64,000 nucleotides of DNA from Hephaestia sp. MAHUQ-44. GTDB taxonomy: Bacteria > Pseudomonadota > Alphaproteobacteria > Sphingomonadales > Sphingomonadaceae. Shown here piece by piece: positions 51,752-60,807 of the stretch (the first letter of the stretch is position 1; each line of letters starts with the position of its first letter). Below the pieces are notes generated by a model. That model was given only the letters and a program-made list of their open reading frames with translations. It was not told the DNA's origin and did not search any database. Made by a program: the position numbers and the translations under genes. The DNA lies in assembly GCF_023806085.1 (NCBI RefSeq), contig NZ_JAMSLX010000002.1, positions 62,001-126,000 on the forward strand, given 5' to 3'.

Positions 51752-53338
51752 TTGGCGCATGAGCATGAGCCCGGCGACGCCGCGCAAACCGATCAGCCTT
51801 ATGCCTGGTATGCGCTGAGCGTCCTCGTTCTCGTTTACGCGCTCAATTTCATCGACCGGCAGATCATCTCGATCCTCGCCGAGGACATCAAGGCCGACCT
51901 CGCGCTGACCGACGCGCAACTCGGCTTTCTCTACGGGACTGCGTTCGCGATCTTCTATGCGCTGTTCGGTATCCCGCTCGGGCGGTTGGCCGACGATTGG
52001 TATCGCGGGCGGCTGATCGCTTTGGGGCTGCTGGCCTGGTCGAGCATGACGGCATTGTCGGGGCTCGCGGGGAATTTCGCGCAGCTTGCGATTGCGCGCG
52101 TCGGCGTCGGCATCGGCGAGGCCGCGGCGTCGCCGGCCGCCTTCTCGATGCTCGCCGATTATTTCTCGAAGCGCCGGCGGGCGCTGGCGATCTCGATCTA
52201 TTCGGCGGGGCTCTATCTGGGGATGGGGCTCAGCCTGCCGCTGGGCGGGTGGATCGCCGATAGCTGGAACAAGGCCTATGCCGGCGGCGGGGCGCCGTTC
52301 GGCTTCGCCGGCTGGCAGGTCGCGTTCCTCGCGGTCGGCCTGCCGGGGCTGTTGATGGCGGTGTGGATGTTCACGATCCGCGAGCCGATGCGCGGCGCGA
52401 GCGACGGCACGCCGACGCATCCCGCACGGCCGGGGGCGTGGCGGCGGTTTGCGCTTGAAATGGCGGCCGTGTTGCCGCCGCTCACCTTGTGGAGCGTGGC
52501 GCGTTTCCCCGGCGCGTTGCGGATCAACCTGATCGTGCTCGGCATGGTCGCGCTGGCGGTCTACGCGTTGGCGGCAGGCACCGGCGATATCGCGCAATGG
52601 GTTGGCTATGGCGTGGGTATCTATGCGGTGTTCTCGTGGATTCAGATGCTCAAATTCACCGATCTGCCGACCTATCGCCTGATCTGGGGCAGCAAGACCG
52701 TGTTGCTCGCGATCCTGGGCTTCGGCAGCCTGTCGTTCTTCACCTATGGCTATATGTTCTGGGTCGCCCCTTACGGCATCCGGACGTTCGACGTGGCCAA
52801 GGATGTCGCCGGGCTCTACATCGGGCTTCCGGCGGCGGCCGCATCGGCGGCGGGGGTGATTATCGGCGGGCGGCTTTCCGACATCTGGAAAGCGCGCGAC
52901 GTGCGCGGGCGGGTTTATGTCTGCATGCTCGCGGTTGTGCTGCCCGCGCCGTTCGCGGCGATCATGTTCGCGGTCGATAGTTTCGCGCTTTACGGCGTGC
53001 TGAGCGCGATCGTGTATCTGCTCAACAGCCTATGGCTTGGGTCGGCGATCACCGCTTATCAGGATTTCGTGCTGCCAAGGATGCGCGGCACGATCGGCGC
53101 GACCTATCTGCTGGGGGCGACGATGCTCGGGTTGGCGCTCGGGCCGTATTTCGTCGGCAAGGTGGCGACCGTCACCGGATCGCTGGCGACAGGCATGTAC
53201 AGCCTGTTCATCATCTCGCCGGTATCACTGGTGCTGCTGTGGATCGTCGCGCGCCGTACCGGAGAGGCCGAGGCGACCAAGTTCGAGCGCGCTTATGCGG
53301 CGGGCGAGCCAAGGCCCGAAGCATCGGCCGCCGCTTGA
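51752..53338 (+). CDS. MFS transporter
   Basis: A 528-residue major facilitator with about 12 helices. The signature NFIDRQIISILAEDIKADLALTDAQLGFLYG followed by GRLADDWYRGRLIALG is that of the Spinster-like / organic-anion MFS group frequent in sphingomonads. It is larger than average because of a long middle segment (about 210-290). TTG 51752 has a GGAGGGG site at 51738-51744. It likely carries a carboxylate used by the surrounding acyl-CoA enzymes. The 3' end overlaps the convergent ligase gene by 46 bases. Confidence 0.88.
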   Translation: MAHEHEPGDAAQTDQPYAWYALSVLVLVYALNFIDRQIISILAEDIKADLALTDAQLGFLYGTAFAIFYALFGIPLGRLADDWYRGRLIALGLLAWSSMTALSGLAGNFAQLAIARVGVGIGEAAASPAAFSMLADYFSKRRRALAISIYSAGLYLGMGLSLPLGGWIADSWNKAYAGGGAPFGFAGWQVAFLAVGLPGLLMAVWMFTIREPMRGASDGTPTHPARPGAWRRFALEMAAVLPPLTLWSVARFPGALRINLIVLGMVALAVYALAAGTGDIAQWVGYGVGIYAVFSWIQMLKFTDLPTYRLIWGSKTVLLAILGFGSLSFFTYGYMFWVAPYGIRTFDVAKDVAGLYIGLPAAAASAAGVIIGGRLSDIWKARDVRGRVYVCMLAVVLPAPFAAIMFAVDSFALYGVLSAIVYLLNSLWLGSAITAYQDFVLPRMRGTIGATYLLGATMLGLALGPYFVGKVATVTGSLATGMYSLFIISPVSLVLLWIVARRTGEAEATKFERAYAAGEPRPEASAAA

Positions 53339-54858
53339 TCCCGGTCGCGTAGCTGTCGGCGCAGCACCTTGCCCGAGGCGTTGCGCGGGATCGCGTCGAT
53401 CATTTCGATCGTCTTGGGGAGTTTGTAGGCGGCGAGGCGCGCGCGGGCCCAGGCGATCATTTCGGCGGGTTCGAGCACGGCATCGCGGTCGGGCACGATG
53501 AAGGCCTTGACCGCTTCGCCCCAGCGCTCGGACGGCACCCCGACCACCGCGACGTCACGCACGCCGGGATAGCCCGCGAGCACGTCCTCGACCTGCGATG
53601 GGGCGATATTCTCGCCGCCGCTGATAATCATGTCCTTGATCCGGTCGGCGATGAAGACGAAGCCCTCGGCGTCGATATAGCCGCCGTCGCCGGTCAAAAG
53701 GCCGGTCGGGTGCAACGCCTCGGCGGTGGCCTGCGGCTGGCGCCAATAGCGCTCCATCACCGTCTCCCCGGCGATGACGAGTTCGCCGCGCTGCCCCGGC
53801 GGCAATATATTCCCGGCGTCGTCGATCGCGACGATCTTGAGCCCCGGCCAGGCGCGGCCGCACGAGCCTGCTTTCTCCGCGCGATCGTGTTCGGTGGGGG
53901 AGAGCACGGTGCCGGCGCCGGTGGTTTCGGTCATCCCGTATAGTTGCGCGACATCGCAGCCCAGCGTCGCGCGGGCGCGGTCGAGCAGCGCGCCGGTGAT
54001 CGCCGAGCCGCCATAAGCGATCTGGCGCAAGCTCGCGACGTGCTCGGCGCGCAGCCCACCGTGGTCGAGCAGCATGGTGATCATCGACGGCACCAGAAAT
54101 GCCTGCGTGCAGCGATGGCGCTCGATCAGCGCGAGCAAGGCGGCGGGCTCGAAATCCGAGGCGATCACCATCTCGCCGCCGTGATAGAGCGTGAGGAGAC
54201 CGGTGTTGATTCCCGCGACATGGAATTGCGGCATCACCGTCATGACGACATCGTCGGCCTGATAATCGAACCCCGGCACCGCCGCGCTCATCCGCCACAC
54301 CGCGGCGAGGTTGTGGTTGCTGAGCACGACGCCTTTGGGGCGGCCGGTGGTGCCGCTGGTGTAGAGCTGCAAAACATCATCATCGGGCTGCGCGACGCGG
54401 GTGGGGGCTGACGCGGTGTGCTGGTGCCAGCGTGGATAATCCTCATCGAGCGACACCAGTATCGGCGGTGTCGCGCAGCCTTGCACCGCGCGCGCCGCCA
54501 GCGCCTCCAGCCCGCTGCCGACGAACAGCAAGCGCGGCTCGGCATCACCGATGATGTAGGCGAGTTCGTCGGCGGCAAGGCGGATGTTGAGCGGCAGCAG
54601 GCAGACGCCGGCTTTCGCGGCGCCAGCAAGCAGTTCGTAGAAACGATCGCAATTGCGGCTGAGCACCGCCACGCGCTCGCCGGGGGCGATCCCGGCAGCG
54701 GCGAGGGCGGCCGCGACCGCATCGGCACGGGCGTCGAGCCCGGCATAGCTGGTCCGTCGCGCGTCCTGGACGATCGCGATCTTGTCGCCGCACGCCCGCG
54801 CCTGCGCACGCACCATGGCCGCGAGCGTTTGGTTCGATGTGGCCCCATCCTCGTTCAC
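53293..54858 (-). CDS. AMP-dependent acyl-CoA synthetase
   Basis: A 521-residue ANL-superfamily ligase. It has the P-loop LYTSGTTGRPKGVV (165-178), LYGMTETTGAG for adenylate binding, GYIDAEGFVFIADRIKDMI hinge region and the late catalytic Lys497 (NASGKVLRR). It activates a carboxylic acid to the acyl-CoA via acyl-AMP. The substrate may be a medium- or long-chain or aromatic acid. It begins with GTG. It follows the glutaryl-CoA dehydrogenase-like gene by 27 bases on the same strand, suggesting a two-gene unit. Confidence 0.92.
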   Translation of the reverse strand: MNEDGATSNQTLAAMVRAQARACGDKIAIVQDARRTSYAGLDARADAVAAALAAAGIAPGERVAVLSRNCDRFYELLAGAAKAGVCLLPLNIRLAADELAYIIGDAEPRLLFVGSGLEALAARAVQGCATPPILVSLDEDYPRWHQHTASAPTRVAQPDDDVLQLYTSGTTGRPKGVVLSNHNLAAVWRMSAAVPGFDYQADDVVMTVMPQFHVAGINTGLLTLYHGGEMVIASDFEPAALLALIERHRCTQAFLVPSMITMLLDHGGLRAEHVASLRQIAYGGSAITGALLDRARATLGCDVAQLYGMTETTGAGTVLSPTEHDRAEKAGSCGRAWPGLKIVAIDDAGNILPPGQRGELVIAGETVMERYWRQPQATAEALHPTGLLTGDGGYIDAEGFVFIADRIKDMIISGGENIAPSQVEDVLAGYPGVRDVAVVGVPSERWGEAVKAFIVPDRDAVLEPAEMIAWARARLAAYKLPKTIEMIDAIPRNASGKVLRRQLRDRDQAAADASGLGSPAA

Positions 54859-54885
54859 GGTTTCGGCCCCGGGATCATCGCCGGC

Positions 54886-56067
54886 TTAGGCAAAGGCCGC
54901 CAGACCGGTCTGCGCGCGGCCCAGAATGAGGGCGTGGATATCGTGCGTGCCTTCGTAGGTGTTGACCGTTTCGAGGTTCATCATGTGCCGGATGACGTGA
55001 TAGTCGTCGGCGATCCCGTTGCCGCCGTGAATGTCGCGTGCCAGCCGCGCGATGTCGAGCGCCTTGCCGCAATTGTTGCGTTTCAACATGCTGATCGCCT
55101 CGGGCAGCCAGGCGCCCTCATCGAGCAGACGGCCGAGACGCAGGGTGGCCTGCAAACCCAACGCGATCTCGGTCTGCATGTCGGCGAGCTTCTTCTGGAC
55201 GAGTTGCATCGCGGCGAGCGGCTTGCCGAAAATATTGCGGTCGAGCGCGTAGGTCCGCGAGGCTTCCCAGCAGAATTCCGCCGCGCCCATCGATCCCCAC
55301 GCGATCCCGTAGCGTGCCTTGTTGAGGCACGAGAACGGCCCCTTCAGGCCCTTCACGTCCGGCAGGATCGCGTCTTCGGGGACGACGCAATCGGTGAGCG
55401 CGATCATCCCTGTGGTCGAGGCGCGCAGGCTCATCTTGCCCTCGATCCTTGGCGTGTCGAAGCCGGGCGTGCCGCGTTCGACGATGAAGCCGCGGATATC
55501 GCCGTCGAGCTTGGCCCAGATGATCGCGAGATCGGCGATCGGGGCGTTGGTGATCCAGGTCTTGCCGCCGTTCAGGGCGTACCCGCTCGCGACACGCTCG
55601 GCGCGCGTGCGCATCGCACCGGGGTCGGACCCGCCGTCGGGCTCGGTGAGCCCGAAGCAGCCGACCAGTTCGCCGCTGGCCAGTTTCGGAACATAGGCCT
55701 GCTTTTGCGCCTCGCTGCCGAAAGCGAGGATCGGGTGGATGACCAGTGACGACTGGACACTCATCGCCGAGCGATAGCCCGAATCGACGCGCTCGATCTC
55801 GCGGGCGATCAACCCATAAGCGACATGGCCGAGCGCCGCGCCGCCGAACCGTTCGGGCACCATCGCGCCGAGTAGTCCCAGGGCGCCCATTTCCGTCATG
55901 ATCTCGCGATCGAACCGTTCCTCGCGATTGGCCATCAGGATACGCGGCATCAAGTCGTTTTGCGCATAAGCCCGCGTCGAACGGGCGATGGACTGTTCGT
56001 CCTCGCTCAACTGTTCGCTGAGGTGAAGCGGATCGTTCCAATCGAATGACAGGCCGGAATGTGACAC
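54886..56067 (-). CDS. Glutaryl-CoA dehydrogenase-like acyl-CoA dehydrogenase
   Basis: A 393-residue flavoprotein closely resembling GcdH. It has [54 protein letters not shown], and the C-terminal [19 protein letters not shown] with catalytic Glu372. GcdH oxidises and decarboxylates glutaryl-CoA to crotonyl-CoA, the end of lysine, tryptophan and benzoate degradation. Related enzymes only desaturate. The start is GTG at 56067. The context with a synthetase and MFS transporter would suit uptake and use of glutarate or a substituted dicarboxylate (inference). Confidence 0.9.
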   Translation of the reverse strand: MSHSGLSFDWNDPLHLSEQLSEDEQSIARSTRAYAQNDLMPRILMANREERFDREIMTEMGALGLLGAMVPERFGGAALGHVAYGLIAREIERVDSGYRSAMSVQSSLVIHPILAFGSEAQKQAYVPKLASGELVGCFGLTEPDGGSDPGAMRTRAERVASGYALNGGKTWITNAPIADLAIIWAKLDGDIRGFIVERGTPGFDTPRIEGKMSLRASTTGMIALTDCVVPEDAILPDVKGLKGPFSCLNKARYGIAWGSMGAAEFCWEASRTYALDRNIFGKPLAAMQLVQKKLADMQTEIALGLQATLRLGRLLDEGAWLPEAISMLKRNNCGKALDIARLARDIHGGNGIADDYHVIRHMMNLETVNTYEGTHDIHALILGRAQTGLAAFA

Positions 56068-56163
56068 AGAAATACGCCCAGAATTGCCAGAAAGTGGTTC
56101 ATTGGTAGGGCGTCGTCAGGCCTGCGTCGCATGAGTATTGGGTCGGGAGATCATGCGCCGCGA

Positions 56164-57636
56164 TCATGACGCGGCGGAGACGACATCGAACGCGATCGTC
56201 AGCCGCTCGCCGGTGGCGAACGGCACGGTACCGTGCCAGGTGATCGAGGGAAACAGCGCGAGCAGCCCCGGACGCGGTTCCACGCGTCGGAAGGGTGGCA
56301 GGTCGACATTCAGTTCGGCGGGCGGCGCGCCGAATTGCAGCCAGCCGTCGAAGCCGGTCGCGCCGTCTCCGGTCGATGGCGGCAGCGCGAGGTAGAGCGC
56401 CGAGCTGAACCAGCCCGCGGGGTGGATGTGGCTGGTGTGATAGCCATGGGGTTCGAGCAGCGACGACCATGAGCCGGCGAAGCGGAAGCCATCGCGGGCT
56501 TCGCGCAACACGGGGTGGCGTGGGTCGGGTGACGGGAGTTGCGCGAGATGGGCGTGCACCGCGTCTCGCGCGGCTTCCCTGAGGAGGCGCAGTTCGGGCT
56601 CGGGCCGATCGAGGATCGAGCCGGGGGTCTGGGTGCCCAGCCGGAGGCTCTGGTCGAGCGGCGCCTGCCGGGCGGTGTGGAGCGAGCGGACGAGCGCGGC
56701 GATGGCCTCGAGATCGCGCGGGGCGATCCCCAGATCGATCGCGCCGAACAGCCGGGAATCGCCTTCGAGCCATGCCCATCGCGGGTCATCGAGCAGCCGC
56801 CATGCCGCGGCCAGATAGGGCCATGCCGCTTTGCCTTGCGGGTGCGCCACGGCCTGTTCCGCCGCCACGGCCGCTTCGTCGAACCGGCCGGCGCGCAACG
56901 CATGGCGCGCGCGGGCGGCGTTGACCCCCGGTGTATCGCCCGCGATCCCGAACGCGCGATCTGCCCGTGCGATCTGCCCGGTTTCGCTCGCGCAGACGGC
57001 TTCGGCCTCGTCGAACCATGCGGCGGCGCCGAACGCCTGCCGGGCGGCGTGGATTTCATTGAGGGCGTCGCCGTAGCGGCCGGCTTGCATCAACAATGCG
57101 ATCAATGTGGTGTGGAGATCGGGGTTGTCGGGCCGGTGACGGATTGCCCGGTGGAACGGTGCGGCGAGATCCGCGCCGCGACCGCTTTCCCACAGCAATT
57201 TGGCGAGCGTGGCATGGGCTTTGACCCAGGCCGGATGGGTCGCGCTGATCGCGTCGAGCGTATCGAGGCCCTGGTCGATATTGCCGGCCTCACACAAAGC
57301 GACGGCTTCGCCCAGTGCAATCTCGGGATCGTCGGGCGCAGCCGCGCGGGCCAATGTGTAGAAAGGGAGGGACGGGCCGCCGCGCTCGGCTTCGAGCAGC
57401 GCCCGCAAATGGAGCAAGGGGGCGCTGGTCGGCGCCAGCGCAGTGGCGCGGTCGATCGCGTCCGCTGCAGGGCCGAGTTCGTGCATCTGGCGCAGCGCGA
57501 TCCCGAGCAAGTGCCACCCGCGCGGCGCATCGGGCGCGGCGTCGATCAGCGCCTGGGCAGCGGTGCGCAACATAGCAAAATCGCCCTTTGCGAGTGCCGT
57601 TTCGGCCTTTTCCACCAGCGCCAGATTAAGGATCAT
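56164..57636 (-). CDS. TPR protein with C-terminal 2OG-Fe(II) oxygenase domain
   Basis: A 490-residue protein. The first 280 residues are TPR-like helices (KGDFAMLRTAAQALIDAAPDAPRGWHLLGIAL). The C-terminal domain has HTSHIHPAGWFSSALYL with His403 and His405, distal His468 (ITWHGT) and Arg479 (ERLTIAF), matching the putative 2OG-Fe(II) oxygenase family related to prolyl hydroxylases. A His replaces the usual Asp of HxD, or the ligand set is shifted. Such proteins accompany TonB receptor loci in sphingomonads and Caulobacter. The target is unknown. It is divergent from the LysR gene. Confidence 0.82.
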   Translation of the reverse strand: MILNLALVEKAETALAKGDFAMLRTAAQALIDAAPDAPRGWHLLGIALRQMHELGPAADAIDRATALAPTSAPLLHLRALLEAERGGPSLPFYTLARAAAPDDPEIALGEAVALCEAGNIDQGLDTLDAISATHPAWVKAHATLAKLLWESGRGADLAAPFHRAIRHRPDNPDLHTTLIALLMQAGRYGDALNEIHAARQAFGAAAWFDEAEAVCASETGQIARADRAFGIAGDTPGVNAARARHALRAGRFDEAAVAAEQAVAHPQGKAAWPYLAAAWRLLDDPRWAWLEGDSRLFGAIDLGIAPRDLEAIAALVRSLHTARQAPLDQSLRLGTQTPGSILDRPEPELRLLREAARDAVHAHLAQLPSPDPRHPVLREARDGFRFAGSWSSLLEPHGYHTSHIHPAGWFSSALYLALPPSTGDGATGFDGWLQFGAPPAELNVDLPPFRRVEPRPGLLALFPSITWHGTVPFATGERLTIAFDVVSAAS

Positions 57637-57781
57637 TGCCTCCCGACATGCGCTTCATGCCATCACCCACGGCGCGATGGCCGGGGCGGGCCGCAGGTTT
57701 GCGTTAGCGGAACGATCGGTGCAATAGCGTACCTATTCAGCAAGATCATAAGCTGGCTTCCTGATTTCGGGAGTTCGAGGC

Positions 57782-58654
57782 ATGCGCCGTATTCTACCGA
57801 CCTTGCCCGCGCTCGAGGCATTTGAAGCCGTCGCCCGCCTGGGCCATGTCACCAAGGCGGCCGACGAATTGGGACGCACGCAGAGCGCGGTCAGCCGCCA
57901 GATCGCCAATCTCGAAAGCTTTGCCCGGCGCCCGCTGTTCGTGCGCGACAAGAAGCGACTGATCCTCAACGAAGCGGGCGATTTCTTCTTTGAAGCCGTC
58001 TCGCGCGTGCTCAACGAACTCGAGATCGAAACCGCGCGGCTGCTCACCTTCGGTTCGATGGATCGGGTGCTTCGGCTGGGCGTGTTGCCGACCTTCGGAT
58101 CGCGGTGGCTGATGCCGCGGCTGGCCAGCTTCACGCACGAATATGACGACATCGAACTGCATCTGGTGCGCGGGCTGAGCCGATCCGATTTCGCGCGGCT
58201 GGGGGTGGATGCGGCGATCGAATGTTCGGCCGACGGGCCGTCGGACCTGCGGGCGCACCGGCTGGTGACCGAGGAGATCGTCGCCGTCGTGACGCAGGAT
58301 CACTATGACGAGGTCACCGCGTTGGGCGCGGTGTTCAACAAGCTCTACATGCCGTCGCGGCCCGAGCTATGGAGTAAATGGCTCGAGGATTATGGCGCGC
58401 CCGTGGGGCAAGCGGGGCTGCGGTTTGAAAATTACAGCATGATGATCGAGGCCGCCTCGCTCGGGCTTGGGGTCGCGGTGTTGCCGACGTTGTACATCGC
58501 CAAGGAACTGGCGAGCAAAAGGCTGATTTCACCGTTCGGCGCACCGATCCTGAGCGGGCGCAGTTATTGGCTGACCTTTCCGAGCGAATCCGAGAGCAAC
58601 CCCAAGGTTCAGGAATTCACCAATTGGCTGCTCAGCCATGCCGGCCCCTTGTGA
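57782..58654 (+). CDS. LysR-family transcriptional regulator
   Basis: A 290-residue LysR regulator, GcvA-like. The N-terminal winged helix (LPALEAFEAVARLGHVTKAADELGRTQSAVSRQIANLE) is followed by a type 2 periplasmic-binding-like effector domain (LGVLPTFGSRWLMPRL). It lies divergent from the TPR-oxygenase and next to the glutaryl-CoA dehydrogenase/ligase unit, so it is the most likely regulator of that block. A 145-base gap on its 5' side contains the shared control region. Confidence 0.93.
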   Translation: MRRILPTLPALEAFEAVARLGHVTKAADELGRTQSAVSRQIANLESFARRPLFVRDKKRLILNEAGDFFFEAVSRVLNELEIETARLLTFGSMDRVLRLGVLPTFGSRWLMPRLASFTHEYDDIELHLVRGLSRSDFARLGVDAAIECSADGPSDLRAHRLVTEEIVAVVTQDHYDEVTALGAVFNKLYMPSRPELWSKWLEDYGAPVGQAGLRFENYSMMIEAASLGLGVAVLPTLYIAKELASKRLISPFGAPILSGRSYWLTFPSESESNPKVQEFTNWLLSHAGPL

Positions 58655-58728
58655 CGGATAGGGCGTGCAGCGGCCGTGCCGTGCCGTGGCGGGTGGAGTG
58701 GCGGCGGATGGCCGTCTATCGATAGGCG

Positions 58729-59685
58729 ATGATTCGCCCTGCTATCCTGATGACGACGCCGATGCACCCCGCCGTGACCGCGGGGCTGGACGCGCATTTC
58801 GACCTCCATCGGCTGTGGGAACAGCCCGATCCCGACGCGTTTCTGGCATCGGACGGCCCCACGATCCGCGGCATCGCCACCAGCACGCTCTACGGACGGG
58901 TCGATGACAGCCTGTTCGCGCGGCTCCCCGCGCTCGAGATCGTGGCGAGTTTCGGCGTCGGCTATGACAATGTCGATGCGGCGGCCGCGGCGGCGCGCGG
59001 GATCGTCGTCACCAATACGCCGGGCGTGCTCGACGAGGAGGTGGCCGATTTCACGATCGGGCTGTTGCTCGCCACGATCCGGCAGATGCCGCAGGCCGAA
59101 CGGTTCCTGCGCGACGGGCGATGGCTTCAAGGCCCGTTCGCGCTCTCGCCGACGCTGCGCGGGCGGCGCATTGGCATTCTCGGGCTCGGCGGGATCGGCA
59201 AGGCGATTGCGCGGCGGCTCGACGGCTTTGGGGTGGCGATCGCCTATCATGGGCGCACGCGGCAGGAGGGTGTCGCCTATCCGTGGTATCCGACGCCAGT
59301 GGCGCTCGCCGGGGCGTGCGACACGCTGATCGCGATCCTGCCGGGCGGGGCCGCGACACGGCACATTGTCGATGCGGCGGTGCTCAAGGCGCTTGGCCCC
59401 GATGGCGTGTTCGTGAACGTTGCGCGCGGCAGCGTGGTGGACGATCAGGCGCTGATCGCGGCGCTGGCCGATGGCACGATCCTCGCCGCGGGGCTCGACG
59501 TCTATGATGACGAACCGCACGTGCCGCCGGCGCTGCTCGATCTGCCCAATGTTGTGTTGCTGCCGCATATCGGATCGGCTTCCGAGCACACGCGGGCGGC
59601 GATGGGCGGGCTGGTTGCCGATAATCTCGTTGCGTGGTTCGAGCAGGGGGATGCTCTGACCCCGGTCGCCGAGACGCGGTTTTAA
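58729..59685 (+). CDS. D-2-hydroxyacid dehydrogenase (hydroxypyruvate/glyoxylate reductase-like)
   Basis: A 318-residue NAD(P)-dependent dehydrogenase. It has the Rossmann motif GLGGIG (152-157) and catalytic Arg233 (NVARGSVVDD), Glu262 and His280 (LLPHIGSASEHTR). The SFGVGYDNVD and NTPGVLDEEVADFTIGLLL segments put it in the GhrB/hydroxypyruvate reductase group. It reduces a 2-keto acid to the D-hydroxy acid or the reverse. It stands on the same strand after LysR with a 74-base gap; linkage to that block is uncertain. Confidence 0.92.
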   Translation: MIRPAILMTTPMHPAVTAGLDAHFDLHRLWEQPDPDAFLASDGPTIRGIATSTLYGRVDDSLFARLPALEIVASFGVGYDNVDAAAAAARGIVVTNTPGVLDEEVADFTIGLLLATIRQMPQAERFLRDGRWLQGPFALSPTLRGRRIGILGLGGIGKAIARRLDGFGVAIAYHGRTRQEGVAYPWYPTPVALAGACDTLIAILPGGAATRHIVDAAVLKALGPDGVFVNVARGSVVDDQALIAALADGTILAAGLDVYDDEPHVPPALLDLPNVVLLPHIGSASEHTRAAMGGLVADNLVAWFEQGDALTPVAETRF

Positions 59686-59761
59686 CGGCCGACGCTCTGT
59701 CACTTGCGCGGCGGCGGCCGAGAGGATGGTAGTTGTCGTCTCCCTGCTCTAGCAGGGCGGC

Positions 59762-60052
59762 ATGGATTTTGATCAACTGCTCGCCGGCTTCTTCGGCACC
59801 GATGACATCGCCACGCTCCCGCCCGAGCAAATCGCAAGCGGTGTCGACCGCTTACGGACGCAATTCGGCCTCGAGAAGGATTCTGGCCGCCGCTTCGCCT
59901 TGTGGTGCTTGATGTTCATGCTCGGCGTCGCTCCGGATCTTGAGGATGCCTTCGAGGATCCCGAAGATCGCGAGGCCGCGCGCGACTTCATGGACGCCGC
60001 CGACCGTGAAATGGACGATGACGGTGAGGCGCCCGAAGACCAACAGGGCTAG
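59762..60052 (+). CDS. Small acidic hypothetical protein
   Basis: A 96-residue, strongly acidic protein (closing with DADREMDDDGEAPEDQQ). A central helix pair (RLRTQFGLEKDSGRRFALWCLMFMLGVAP) is the only ordered part. No signal peptide; no family recognised. Codon use matches its neighbours and the frame is closed by a normal ATG, so it is probably real. It is followed 39 bases later by the lipoprotein gene. Confidence 0.6.
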   Translation: MDFDQLLAGFFGTDDIATLPPEQIASGVDRLRTQFGLEKDSGRRFALWCLMFMLGVAPDLEDAFEDPEDREAARDFMDAADREMDDDGEAPEDQQG

Positions 60053-60091
60053 CCCTATCCGTCTTCCTTTGCTTATGCTGTCCGCAGCATC

Positions 60092-60658
60092 GTGGCCGCC
60101 TGGTCCCTTGCGGGGAGAAATGCCGTTACCGTTTTCAAGATTGCCGCCACCGGCGCCTGTCTGGCGCTGATGGCTTTCAGCGTGTCTGCTTGCGGGGACA
60201 GTTCGTCGACCACGGCCGGTTCTGGCGCTGGCGACAGCCCGAGCGCAGCGGCGATCGAAACGGCTGCCGTGACCGCCGCATCGGTCGGCGCAGGCCGTAG
60301 CGGGGTCGTCACCACCGCGGCCGGTCGCTACGACTTCACGCCGTCGACCTGCGGCATCCATGTTGCAGATGGGGTGGCTGATGTGGAAATTGCCGGCCCG
60401 GGAACCGACCCCGACGGCAAGCCCGTCTATGTCGAGCTGAGTTCGACCGGTAATGCACTCGCCATCGGGCTTGGCGTCGATCGGGCGTTCGCAACCGCTG
60501 AGCACAAGCTCATCGGCGGTCAGCACGTGACCCGCCCGTTCACGGTCGTCGTTTCCGGCCAGAATGTCCGTGTCTCGAACATCGCGCTGGCGACCGACCA
60601 GGGCGCGCCGTTCGATCAGGATGCAAGCTTCGAGGCCGATTGCGGACCGGCTCGCTGA
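60092..60658 (+). CDS. Putative lipoprotein of unknown function
   Basis: A protein of about 188 residues. The N-terminus is hydrophobic and ends in a lipobox VSAC (Cys34), followed by a Ser/Gly/Ala-rich linker (about 35-75) and a beta-rich domain with a Cys pair near residues 90 and 184 (STCGIHVAD, EADCGPA) that could form a disulfide. The start is uncertain: GTG 60092 or TTG 60107 both keep the signal. It is a probable outer- or inner-membrane-anchored periplasmic protein. No family recognised. Confidence 0.65.
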   Translation: MAAWSLAGRNAVTVFKIAATGACLALMAFSVSACGDSSSTTAGSGAGDSPSAAAIETAAVTAASVGAGRSGVVTTAAGRYDFTPSTCGIHVADGVADVEIAGPGTDPDGKPVYVELSSTGNALAIGLGVDRAFATAEHKLIGGQHVTRPFTVVVSGQNVRVSNIALATDQGAPFDQDASFEADCGPAR

Positions 60659-60807
60659 GCGGCCGTCCGCTCGCGATTCTATAGGAATAGACGGGAGTGC
60701 CGGTGCGCGCTTTCCGCGTGGTTTTCGGTTCCTGATCGAAGCGCGGGTCGATCAGCATCGCTTGCCGCTGATCCATCACCGCGCCCGCTCTGGGCGCGTT
60801 GCCCGGA

